A DNA stretch of 64,000 nt from the NCBI RefSeq assembly GCF_011777505.1, contig NZ_JAATJT010000001.1, forward strand, positions 868,001 to 932,000, given 5' to 3'. Shown piece after piece: positions 6,667-14,952 of this stretch; position 1 is the first letter of the stretch, and every line of letters starts with the position of its first letter. This DNA comes from Gaetbulibacter sp. S0825 (GTDB taxonomy: Bacteria; Bacteroidota; Bacteroidia; Flavobacteriales; Flavobacteriaceae). Both the position numbers and the translations under genes were made by a program. Under the pieces are notes generated by a model that had not been told where the DNA came from, did not search any database, and worked only from the letters and a program-made list of their open reading frames with translations.

Positions 6667-9291
6667 ATGAAACTTCCAATCAAATTGCTTTTGTGTTTTT
6701 TATTGTGTTGCTTTAGTACTATCCAAGCACAAGAATCTTTATCAATAGCTAAGAGAATATATACAACTACCAATATTGGTAATAATACACCACCAGTAAT
6801 TGATGGGAAACTGGATGATGCTGTTTGGGATATGGTTGAATGGGCAGAAAATTTTACTGAACTTATGCCTAATGAAAACACACCACCAAGTCAACGAACA
6901 AAATTTAGAATTCTTTATGACGACAAATATTTATATGTAGGCATTAGAGCTTATGATACTGCAGTTGATAGTATTGCAAAACGACTTGGGAGACGAGATA
7001 GTTTTGCTGGAGATTGGGTGGAAATAAATATTGATAGTGATCGTGATTTAAGAACGTGTTTTTCATTTACATCTTCAGCAACTGGTGTTAAGGGTGACGA
7101 ATTTGCAAGTTTAAATGGTGGCAATTGGGATGGAAGTTGGAGTCCAATATGGACAAACAAATCTCAAATAGACGAAGAGGGTTATAGTACTGAAATGAGA
7201 ATACCGTTAAGTCAGTTGCGTTTTAGTAGTGATGATGAGCAAATTTGGGGAATTCAAGTACAGCGCTTCTTTTTTAGAAAACAAGAGCGTTCTCTATGGC
7301 AACGAAAGCCTGTAACTGCTCCAGGTTGGATTAGTGAATTTGGAGAACTGCATGGGTTAAAAGGATTAAAACCTCAAAAGCAATTAGAAATTCAGCCCTT
7401 TACAGTTACAAAGTTAGATACTTATCCAGAGGAAGTTGGAAATCCATATCGTGATGGGAACGACTTTAGCATAAATGCAGGACTTGATGCTAAAATTGGA
7501 ATTACAAATGATCTTACATTAGATTTAACCGTAAATCCAGATTTTGGTCAAGTAGAAGCCGATCCAGCGGCAATAACATTAGATGGTTTTGAAATTTTCT
7601 TTGAAGAGCAACGACCATTTTTTGTTCAAAATAAAAACATTTTTGACTATAATTTTGGAAACAATCAAGACAATCTATTTTTTTCAAGACGTATTGGAAG
7701 GAGTCCCCAAGGGTATCCAAACGCACCATCAGGAGCTTATGTAGATCAGCCTGATAATACTACCATATTAGGGGCTGCAAAATTTTCAGGAAAAACCAAG
7801 AATGGTTGGTCTATTGGTGTTTTGGAAAGTGTTACAGCAAATCAATATGCCGAAATTGACCTTAATGGTAATAGAAGCAAAGAGCTTGTTGAACCACTAA
7901 CCAATTATTTTGTAGGTCGTTTACAAAAAGATTTCAACAATAGAAACAGCTATGTAGGAGGCATTTTTACAGCTACAAATAGAGATTTAGAAGATCATTT
8001 AAGCTACTTAAGAAAAGAAGCTTATACTGGAGGGTTTGACTTTAAGCACCAATGGCAAGGTAGAAAATACTTTGTTGAAGGAAATATTGTAACCAGTCAT
8101 GTAAAAGGGAGTAAAGAAGCCATTACAGAAACTCAAACATCTTTAACACATTTATTTAATAGAGTAGATGCAGATCATGTTAATGTAGACCCTAATAGAA
8201 CATCGTTAACAGGAACAGGAGGGCGTTTATCTGCTGGAAAAGTTGGTGGTGGACATTGGCAATATAATGGAGGTGTTATTTGGCGTTCACCTGAATTGGA
8301 ATTAAATGATGTTGGGTTTTTAAGGCAAGCAGATGAGGTGCGCCAGTACTTTAATTTAAGTTATAGAACCTTGAAGCCAACAGAAACTTTTAGGCGAATT
8401 AGTGGAAATTTACAACAATTTACTACGTATGATTTTGAAGGAAATTTTAATAGGGTTCAATATTCTTTAGGAGGGAACTTTTTATTTAAGAACAATAATG
8501 GTATTAATTTAAGGGCTGTACACAAGCCTCGAATTTTCACCAACACAGCTTTACGAGGAGGTCCTCGTTGGAGGTTTTCTCAAGAAGATCATGTTTCTGC
8601 ATTTTTTAATACTGATGTAAGCAAAAAATTTAGAACTAGCTTCGGATTTGCTTATTCAGGAGCAAAGCAAAATAATTTTTCTTTCTTCTTTACAGAAGCA
8701 GATTTTACGTATCAACCAACAAATGCATTAACTATATCTTTTAATCCAAGTTATAATAACAACCCAAGCAAAACACAATATGTTACACAAACTGATTATA
8801 ATGGTACCACACGTTATGTGCTTGGAACTATTGATAATAAAACGTTAAGTGCATCCATTAGATTAAATTATACCATAAATCCTAATTTAACGATTCAATA
8901 TTACGGACAACCATTTATTTCTAGAGCGAGGTATTCTAATTTTAAATATGTTACCAATCCAAAAGCTGATGATTTATATGACCGTTTTGATGCTTATGAC
9001 AGCAACCAAATAACCTACAATAATGGTGTTTATGAGATAGATGAAGATATAGATACGACCACTGATTATTCGTTTGGTGACCCAGACTTCTCTTTTGTAC
9101 AATTTAGGTCAAACTTGGTAATGCGTTGGGAATACATTCCAGGATCAGAACTTTATTTTGTTTGGTCTCAAGGCATCACAGGACTTGTAGACCCTAGTGA
9201 TGGTTTGACTGATGGGTTGGAACAAGGAATTTTAAACCAAAAACCACATAACACCTTTTTAATTAAGGCAACTTATAGGTTTGTTTTGTAG
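6667..9291 (+). CDS. Surface protein with CBM9-like and DUF5916 domains
   Basis: A protein of 874 residues with a signal peptide (residues 1-22, ending IQAQ). Residues about 35-225 look like a family-9 carbohydrate-binding-type beta-sandwich: 'NTPPVIDGKLDDAVWD', then 'KFRILYDDKYLYVGIRAYD', 'GDWVEINIDSD' and 'YSTEMRIPLSQLRF'. The rest, from about residue 240, is the DUF5916 region with 'DLTVNPDFGQVEADPA' and 'FEEQRPFFVQN', and ends in strands that look like an outer-membrane barrel (last residues ATYRFVL). Such proteins are widespread in Flavobacteriia; the ligand is unknown. It stands alone, convergent with the small ABM-like gene (11-base gap). Confidence 0.85.
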   Translation: MKLPIKLLLCFLLCCFSTIQAQESLSIAKRIYTTTNIGNNTPPVIDGKLDDAVWDMVEWAENFTELMPNENTPPSQRTKFRILYDDKYLYVGIRAYDTAVDSIAKRLGRRDSFAGDWVEINIDSDRDLRTCFSFTSSATGVKGDEFASLNGGNWDGSWSPIWTNKSQIDEEGYSTEMRIPLSQLRFSSDDEQIWGIQVQRFFFRKQERSLWQRKPVTAPGWISEFGELHGLKGLKPQKQLEIQPFTVTKLDTYPEEVGNPYRDGNDFSINAGLDAKIGITNDLTLDLTVNPDFGQVEADPAAITLDGFEIFFEEQRPFFVQNKNIFDYNFGNNQDNLFFSRRIGRSPQGYPNAPSGAYVDQPDNTTILGAAKFSGKTKNGWSIGVLESVTANQYAEIDLNGNRSKELVEPLTNYFVGRLQKDFNNRNSYVGGIFTATNRDLEDHLSYLRKEAYTGGFDFKHQWQGRKYFVEGNIVTSHVKGSKEAITETQTSLTHLFNRVDADHVNVDPNRTSLTGTGGRLSAGKVGGGHWQYNGGVIWRSPELELNDVGFLRQADEVRQYFNLSYRTLKPTETFRRISGNLQQFTTYDFEGNFNRVQYSLGGNFLFKNNNGINLRAVHKPRIFTNTALRGGPRWRFSQEDHVSAFFNTDVSKKFRTSFGFAYSGAKQNNFSFFFTEADFTYQPTNALTISFNPSYNNNPSKTQYVTQTDYNGTTRYVLGTIDNKTLSASIRLNYTINPNLTIQYYGQPFISRARYSNFKYVTNPKADDLYDRFDAYDSNQITYNNGVYEIDEDIDTTTDYSFGDPDFSFVQFRSNLVMRWEYIPGSELYFVWSQGITGLVDPSDGLTDGLEQGILNQKPHNTFLIKATYRFVL

Positions 9292-9301
9292 TAAGCGAAT
9301 C

Positions 9302-9604
9302 TTATTCAGCGAACACTTCGTAATGAGTGACTTTTTCTGGGAAATCAATTAGATAATTGTTGTCTTCTGGATAGTATTTTGCTTTTTCAAAATCATCTCC
9401 TGCAAAATTTTTAATAACCTCGATGTTTTTCCAAAACGTCAATAAATCGAAATAAGCAAATTCATTGTCCATTCGTTTAAGAAATGTCAGTTTAATAAAT
9501 CCGTCGGTTTTTTTATAATCAGGTATTGCACGAACTTTCATAAACTCTGTGTAATCTTCTACATGTTCAATTTTTGTTTTTCCTTTCCAGATTCTTGCTA
9601 TCAT
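9302..9604 (-). CDS. Small ABM-like (dimeric alpha-beta barrel) protein
   Basis: A protein of 100 residues with the layout of an antibiotic biosynthesis monooxygenase (ABM) domain: beta strand MIARIWKGKT at the start, helix with 'YTEFMKVRAIPDYKKTDGFIKL', strand 'FAYFDLLTFWKNIEVIKNFAG' and a last strand near 'VTHYEVFAE'. The family fold is a ferredoxin-like dimer used for cofactor-free oxygenation or heme handling. No specific substrate can be given. No signal peptide. It lies downstream of the GIY-YIG-like gene across a 142-base gap that carries a long stem-loop. Confidence 0.6.
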   Translation of the reverse strand: MIARIWKGKTKIEHVEDYTEFMKVRAIPDYKKTDGFIKLTFLKRMDNEFAYFDLLTFWKNIEVIKNFAGDDFEKAKYYPEDNNYLIDFPEKVTHYEVFAE

Positions 9605-9641
9605 ATCTAATTAATGTCTAGTTATTATTACGAAAATAATC

Positions 9642-9675
9642 GACTTGTCACAACGTATTCGTATTGTGGCTAGTC
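9642..9675. repeat. Intergenic stem-loop, possible dispersed element
   Basis: Arms GACTTGTCACAA (9642-9653) and TTGTGGCTAGTC (9664-9675) pair over 12 positions with one T-T mismatch and one G-U pair, around a ten-base loop. No T-tract follows on either strand, so it is not a plain terminator. The gap 9605-9746 has no gene. Confidence 0.45.
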
Positions 9676-9746
9676 ACTAAGTTAGCAAAAGAAAACGAAC
9701 CATAGGGAAATTCTACGGATTTTCAGAGTAAGCATATCGCAAGCTA

Positions 9747-10091
9747 CTAATTATACCAAACCGCATATCTTTTTCGTCTAAGTTCTAACGCTAAGAGCTC
9801 TTCCATTTTTAAAGCTTCAGTTCTTGTTGCTAATGGTGGAATATGATTATATAAACTTGGGCGTAAATACTCACCATATTTTTGAACAATATTAGAGGAT
9901 AGTTTATGTCCTTTTTTGTTTCTATAGCCTGTTTTATGTTGTAAAAAGCGTTCTTTAGGCGTTTTACTTGTCATGCCAACATATAAGCATTCCAACACAC
10001 CATTAAATTGAGGATTTACCGCTCTAAACTTAGCATTTTCGGTAAACACACGTTTGGATAATTCAACTACATATATATAGTATTTAGCCAT
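9747..10091 (-). CDS. GIY-YIG-like small protein
   Basis: A protein of 114 residues. It starts with 'KYYIYVVEL' (residues 3-11), then about 27 residues later 'LYVGMTSKTPKERFLQHKTG', which resembles the YIG half of the GIY-YIG nuclease fold followed by the conserved Arg. A late Glu-rich helix (KMEELLALELRRKRYAVWYN) closes the protein. The spacing between the two halves is longer than usual, so catalytic activity is uncertain. It starts 10 bases after the polA stop on the same strand and may be co-transcribed with it. No signal peptide. Confidence 0.6.
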   Translation of the reverse strand: MAKYYIYVVELSKRVFTENAKFRAVNPQFNGVLECLYVGMTSKTPKERFLQHKTGYRNKKGHKLSSNIVQKYGEYLRPSLYNHIPPLATRTEALKMEELLALELRRKRYAVWYN

Positions 10092-10101
10092 TCAAGAGCG
10101 T

Positions 10102-12957
10102 TTAATGTGCTTCTAACCAATTATCGCCAATATCCAAATCGACATCCAAAGGCACTTCTAGTTTATAAGCATTTTCCATTTCGGTTTTAACAAGTGTTTT
10201 TATAGCTTCCAATTCCGTTTTAAAAACATCAAATACCAATTCATCATGGACTTGTAGTAACATTTTAGTTTTATAATGACCGTCTTGTAATTTTTGATAA
10301 ATACGAATCATGGCAATTTTAATAATATCTGCAGCACTACCTTGTATTGGCGCATTTACGGCATTACGTTCAGCGGCGCCTCTAACCACAGCATTTCTAG
10401 AATTAATATCTTTTAAATAACGTCGACGACCTAACACTGTTTCTACGTAACCATTATCACGTGCAAAATCTACTTGTTTACTTATATAGGCTTTTAATTT
10501 TGGATAGGTTTCATAATAAGTGTCAATAAGTTCTTTAGCTTCCGTTCTATTTAAATCGGTCTGATTGCTTAAACCAAAGGCAGACACACCATAAATAATT
10601 CCGAAATTGACTGTTTTGGCATTACTACGTTGTTCGCGCGTGACTTCATTTAAAGGCACATTAAATACTTTTGAAGCTGTTGAGGCATGAATATCTTCAC
10701 CATTTTTAAAAGCGTTAATCATGGTTTCTTCTTCACTCAAAGCTGCAATAACACGCAACTCAATTTGCGAATAATCCGCTGCTAAAAGTGTATAATTTTC
10801 ATCTCTTGGTACAAATGCTTTACGCACTTGTCTACCACGTTCAGTTCGGATTGGGATATTTTGCAAATTAGGATTGTTGCTACTCAATCTTCCTGTAGCT
10901 GCAACGGTTTGCATATAATCGGTATGGACTCTTCCAGTAATTTCTTCAACTTGTTGAGGTAAGGCATCCACATACGTACTCTTTAATTTAGCTAATCCAC
11001 GATACTCCAAAATGTGCCGAATGATTTCATGGTCTTTTGCCAAATAGCTTAAAATATCTTCTGAAGTGGCATATTGCCCAGTTTTAGTTTTTTTAGGCTT
11101 ATCTACTAATTTTAGTTTTTCAAAAAGAATGATTCCTAATTGCTTAGGAGATGCTATATTAAATTCTTCGCCAGCAGCTTTGTAAATGTTAGTTTCTAAT
11201 GTTGCAATATCGTTGTTAAGTGCTTCTGATAGTGAATTTAAGAAGTCTACATCTAGATTAATGCCTTCTAATTCCATGGCTGCAAGCACACGAAGCAATG
11301 GGATTTCGATTTCATCAAAAAGCTTTTGAGTATTTGCTTCACCTAATTCTTTTTGAAAGTGTTCTTTTAGCTGAAGTGTAATATCGGCATCTTCAACAGC
11401 GTATTCCGTTTGTTTGTCTAAAGGAACCTCTCTCATGGAAAGTTGGTTTTTTCCTTTTTTGCCAATCAATGTTTCTATTGAAATAGGTGTATAATTCAAA
11501 TAGGTTTCTGCTAGTACATCCATGTTATGTCGCATATCTGGATTGATGAGGTAATGCGCCAGCATGGTATCAAACAGTTTTCCTTTTACATCTATGTTAT
11601 ATTTTGCAAGTACTTTAATATCGTATTTTAAATTCTGACCAATTTTTTCAATTACTTCGTTTTCAAAAAATGGTCGAAGTTGTTCAATATGTTCTTGTGC
11701 TTCATCACGATTTTCAGGAAAAGGCATATAAAACCCTTTACCAACTTCCCATGAAAAAGCAATACCAACCAATTCGGCAGTTATTGGGTTTATTCCAGTG
11801 GTTTCAGTGTCAAAACATACTGACTTTTGCTGCATTAAATTTTTGATAAACAATTTTGTGGCCATTCCAGGGGCAACACTTTGGTAAAAATGCGAGGTGG
11901 TTTCTGATGTTTTTCTGGTATACTCTGATGTGGATTCTGTTTCAGTGGAAGTTTCTTCAGCTCCACCAAATAATGAGAATTGTCCAGCTCCAGCTGCTAC
12001 TTTTTCTTTTGGAGTAGCTTTTATCTCTTCTTTATTTGATAATTTCGTTGTTTCAGTTGAAGGAGTATCAGTACCTTCCGAAAAGGTTTTTAAGAAATTA
12101 TCTGTTAATCGTCTGAATTCTAAATCCTGAAAAATCTCTTTTACTTTGTCAATGTCTGGATGATCCAGCTCAAAATCTTTAGCATCAAAGGTCACTGGAA
12201 CATCAAGCATAATACGAGCCAACTCCTTTGATAGCGTGCCTAATTCTTTAGCAGCTTCCACTTTTTCTTTCATTTTGCCCTTAAGCTCATGGGTATTTGC
12301 TAATAAACCTTCCATGCTTCCATAAGCAGCTATGAATTTTTTAGCTGTTTTCTCACCAACTCCAGGAAGTCCAGGTATATTATCAGATGAATCTCCCATC
12401 ATACCTAAGAAGTCAATGACTTGTTCAGGGCGTTCTACTTCAAATTTCTTTTGTACTTCTGGAATTCCCCAAGTCTCATAACCACCACCAAAAACAGGCT
12501 TGTACATAAAAATATTATCAGACACTAATTGTGCAAAATCCTTATCTGGTGTTACCATGTAAGTTTTATAACCCTCTTTTTCGGCTTGCTTAGAAAGGGT
12601 GCCAATAACATCATCTGCCTCAAAACCTTCTTTGACCATAATAGGAATATGCATGGCTTTTAAAATGTCTTGTATATAAGGGACAGCAATTTTAATGGCT
12701 TCAGGTGTTTCATCCCTGTTGGCCTTATAGGCTTCAAACATTTCAACGCGATCTACACTTCCACCTTTGTCAAAACAAACTGCTAAATGGTCAGGTCGTT
12801 CACGTTTGATAACATCTAGAAGTGAGTTCATAAAACCCATAATAGCTGAAGTGTCAACACCTTTTGAGTTTATTCTAGGATTTTTAATAAACGCATAATA
12901 ACCTCGAAAAATTAAAGCATAGGCATCGACTAAAAAGAGACGTTTTTGTTCTGACAT
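10102..12957 (-). CDS. polA: DNA polymerase I
   Basis: A protein of 951 residues, normal length for Bacteroidota. The N-terminal 5'-3' exonuclease carries 'DFLGMMGDSSDNIPGLPGVGEKTA' type sequence near residue 185. A low-complexity linker rich in Thr, Ser and Glu follows near residues 295-345. The 3'-5' proofreading domain keeps its acidic pair in FDTETTG (about residue 382). The polymerase domain has motif A DYSQIELR (about 727), motif B 'RSNAKTVNFGIIYG' and motif C QVHDELVFD (about 902). It acts in Okazaki fragment maturation and repair. The GIY-YIG-like gene follows at 10 bases. Confidence 0.97.
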   Translation of the reverse strand: MSEQKRLFLVDAYALIFRGYYAFIKNPRINSKGVDTSAIMGFMNSLLDVIKRERPDHLAVCFDKGGSVDRVEMFEAYKANRDETPEAIKIAVPYIQDILKAMHIPIMVKEGFEADDVIGTLSKQAEKEGYKTYMVTPDKDFAQLVSDNIFMYKPVFGGGYETWGIPEVQKKFEVERPEQVIDFLGMMGDSSDNIPGLPGVGEKTAKKFIAAYGSMEGLLANTHELKGKMKEKVEAAKELGTLSKELARIMLDVPVTFDAKDFELDHPDIDKVKEIFQDLEFRRLTDNFLKTFSEGTDTPSTETTKLSNKEEIKATPKEKVAAGAGQFSLFGGAEETSTETESTSEYTRKTSETTSHFYQSVAPGMATKLFIKNLMQQKSVCFDTETTGINPITAELVGIAFSWEVGKGFYMPFPENRDEAQEHIEQLRPFFENEVIEKIGQNLKYDIKVLAKYNIDVKGKLFDTMLAHYLINPDMRHNMDVLAETYLNYTPISIETLIGKKGKNQLSMREVPLDKQTEYAVEDADITLQLKEHFQKELGEANTQKLFDEIEIPLLRVLAAMELEGINLDVDFLNSLSEALNNDIATLETNIYKAAGEEFNIASPKQLGIILFEKLKLVDKPKKTKTGQYATSEDILSYLAKDHEIIRHILEYRGLAKLKSTYVDALPQQVEEITGRVHTDYMQTVAATGRLSSNNPNLQNIPIRTERGRQVRKAFVPRDENYTLLAADYSQIELRVIAALSEEETMINAFKNGEDIHASTASKVFNVPLNEVTREQRSNAKTVNFGIIYGVSAFGLSNQTDLNRTEAKELIDTYYETYPKLKAYISKQVDFARDNGYVETVLGRRRYLKDINSRNAVVRGAAERNAVNAPIQGSAADIIKIAMIRIYQKLQDGHYKTKMLLQVHDELVFDVFKTELEAIKTLVKTEMENAYKLEVPLDVDLDIGDNWLEAH

Positions 12958-13055
12958 TGAATTTGTTTTTGAAGATTATAAAACTACAAAAACTTATGCT
13001 TTAATGAATGTTATTTGGATTGCAATTTGTAATTTTCGACCCTAAATAATTTTAA

Positions 13056-13988
13056 ATGAATAACTTCTCAATTGTTATACATGGAGGTGCAGGAACTTTA
13101 GTAAAGGGCTTAATGACGCCTGAGTTGGAAGCTGAATATAAAGCAGCATTAAGAAACGCAAGAGATAAAGGGTATGAAGTTCTTGAAAAAGGAGGTTCAG
13201 CATTAGATGCAGTTGAGGTTGCTGTAAAGCTTCTGGAAGACTCTCCTTTATTTAATGCAGGTAAAGGAAGTGTATTTACAAACGAAGGCACACATGAAAT
13301 GGATGCTTCTATTATGGAAGGAAAAACACTGGAAGCTGGTGCAGTGAGTTTGATTACAGGAATTAAAAATCCAGTATCCTTGGCAAGAGATGTCATGGAA
13401 AAAAGTTACCATGTATTTTTAGCTGGTGAAGGAGCTATGAAATTTGCAGATGGTTTGGGTTACGAAATTGAAGATCAAGATTACTTTTATGATGAGGTTA
13501 GGTACAAACAATGGCAAGGAATAAAGGATAGCGATAATTTTCAATTAGATCATAGTGTAAAAAAAGACGGTAAATTTGGAACAGTTGGCGCAGTGGCTTG
13601 TGATAAACATGGAAATATTGCGGCTGCCACATCTACTGGAGGTATGACAAATAAAAAATGGGGACGTGTAGGTGATTCTCCAATGGTTGGAGCAGGCGTT
13701 TATGCAAATAATAAAACATGTGCTGTAAGTTGTACAGGAAGTGGTGAGTTTTTTATTCGAGGCGTTGTAGCTTACGATGTATCTTGTTTGATGGAACACA
13801 AAGGTATGTCACTTGAAGATGCAGCAAAAGAAGTGATTCAAAAACGAGTCTTAGAAATTAATGGTGATGGTGGTTTAATCGCTGTGGATGCCCAAGGAAA
13901 TATTGCCATGCCATTTAACACTGAGGGAATGTATAGAGCTTTTAAAACTTCAAAAGGCGAAAAAGGAATTTCTATTTACAAAAGCTAA
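13056..13988 (+). CDS. iaaA: Isoaspartyl peptidase / plant-type L-asparaginase
   Basis: An Ntn-hydrolase of the asparaginase-2 family with 310 residues and no signal peptide, so cytoplasmic. It shows 'VIHGGAGT' at residues 7-14, 'NAGKGSVFTNEGTHEMDASIM' near 67 and the self-cleavage site GTVGAVA, whose Thr176 becomes the N-terminal nucleophile. 'RVGDSPMVGAG' follows, as in the family. These enzymes cleave beta-aspartyl dipeptides and asparagine. The neighbours are cyanophycinase (convergent, overlapping by 4 bases) and cyanophycin synthetase, so the likely role is splitting the beta-Asp-Arg dipeptide released from cyanophycin. That role is inferred from context. Confidence 0.92.
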   Translation: MNNFSIVIHGGAGTLVKGLMTPELEAEYKAALRNARDKGYEVLEKGGSALDAVEVAVKLLEDSPLFNAGKGSVFTNEGTHEMDASIMEGKTLEAGAVSLITGIKNPVSLARDVMEKSYHVFLAGEGAMKFADGLGYEIEDQDYFYDEVRYKQWQGIKDSDNFQLDHSVKKDGKFGTVGAVACDKHGNIAAATSTGGMTNKKWGRVGDSPMVGAGVYANNKTCAVSCTGSGEFFIRGVVAYDVSCLMEHKGMSLEDAAKEVIQKRVLEINGDGGLIAVDAQGNIAMPFNTEGMYRAFKTSKGEKGISIYKS

Positions 13989-14848
13989 ATAAAAGGAGCA
14001 TCAATAGCTAAAACAGTTACTTTTCGATTTTTTATATCATACATATCACTGTTTGATAAGACATGAACAGTCATATTAGCCATGGTCATTGGCGTTCCTT
14101 TCTCAAGTAGCTTTTCGTTATTATGTGTAAGTGTACTTCCATCAAAAATAATTGCCATTCCTGATCCAATTACAGTACAGTCATTCCCATTTTTTATTAT
14201 CATGCCTGTGTCTTCCGCAAGTCCAATACCTAATAGATTAGGAAATGCTGCAACAGCTTCTGACACACGACCAAAACGACCTCGCTTAATGAAGTGTGTA
14301 TCAATCATTAATTCAGGAATTAAACCTAAGCCATGATACATGGTAACGGCTCCTTTAATAAAAGCGTCTCTTGGGCTACCTCCAGCAATCATTTCATTTG
14401 TCATAGCCATAGCACCAGCGCTAGTTCCAGCAATTACAAATCCTTCTTCATTTTTATAACGATCAAGAAGAATTTTATGGATGGTTGTACCTCCAATTCT
14501 CTTCGTGATTTTTGATTGGTCACCACCTGAAAACATGATGCAGTTGGCAGATTTAATCAACTCAATAGAAGTTGTCTTTTCGGAATCTTTCTTACTTCTT
14601 ATGTCAAGTATATGCACATTTTTGCAACCTAAAGTTGTAAAAGCTTCAAGGTAGTTTTCGCCCACTTCAACAGGAATACTCGAGGCTGTCGGAATTACAA
14701 CTATTTTTGCATCAATGCCTCCTGCTTCTTTCACAACGTGAAAAAGTATACCTTCTTCAATAAATTCAAGGGTGTGTTTTTCATCGGTTTCAAACCCTTT
14801 ATCTTCATTTCCGCCTATTGGGATTAGCGTACCTTTTACCTTTTGCAT
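13985..14848 (-). CDS. cphB: Cyanophycinase
   Basis: A peptidase S51 family serine exopeptidase that cuts cyanophycin to beta-Asp-Arg dipeptides. The protein has 287 residues. It shows 'TLIPIGGNEDKG' near the N-terminus, 'MFSGGDQSKI' near residue 105, and GTSAGAMAM with the nucleophile Ser143. There is no signal peptide, so it would act inside the cell on stored polymer. Its 3' end overlaps that of the isoaspartyl peptidase. Its start is 104 bases from the divergent cyanophycin synthetase gene, and a -7-like box (14873-14880, minus strand) lies just before it. Confidence 0.93.
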   Translation of the reverse strand: MQKVKGTLIPIGGNEDKGFETDEKHTLEFIEEGILFHVVKEAGGIDAKIVVIPTASSIPVEVGENYLEAFTTLGCKNVHILDIRSKKDSEKTTSIELIKSANCIMFSGGDQSKITKRIGGTTIHKILLDRYKNEEGFVIAGTSAGAMAMTNEMIAGGSPRDAFIKGAVTMYHGLGLIPELMIDTHFIKRGRFGRVSEAVAAFPNLLGIGLAEDTGMIIKNGNDCTVIGSGMAIIFDGSTLTHNNEKLLEKGTPMTMANMTVHVLSNSDMYDIKNRKVTVLAIDAPFI

Positions 14849-14952
14849 AAAATCAATCTAAAAATTACTGGGCAAAAATAAGGTAATTTTTTTATTGAAA
14901 ATTGTCTATATTTATAATCTTTCACTTTAATAAACCTAAAAACCAACAAAAC

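Noticed and set aside
6534-6881. Open frame of 115 codons on the minus strand
   Set aside because: It overlaps the start and signal peptide of the DUF5916 gene on the other strand and its product has no family-like pattern.
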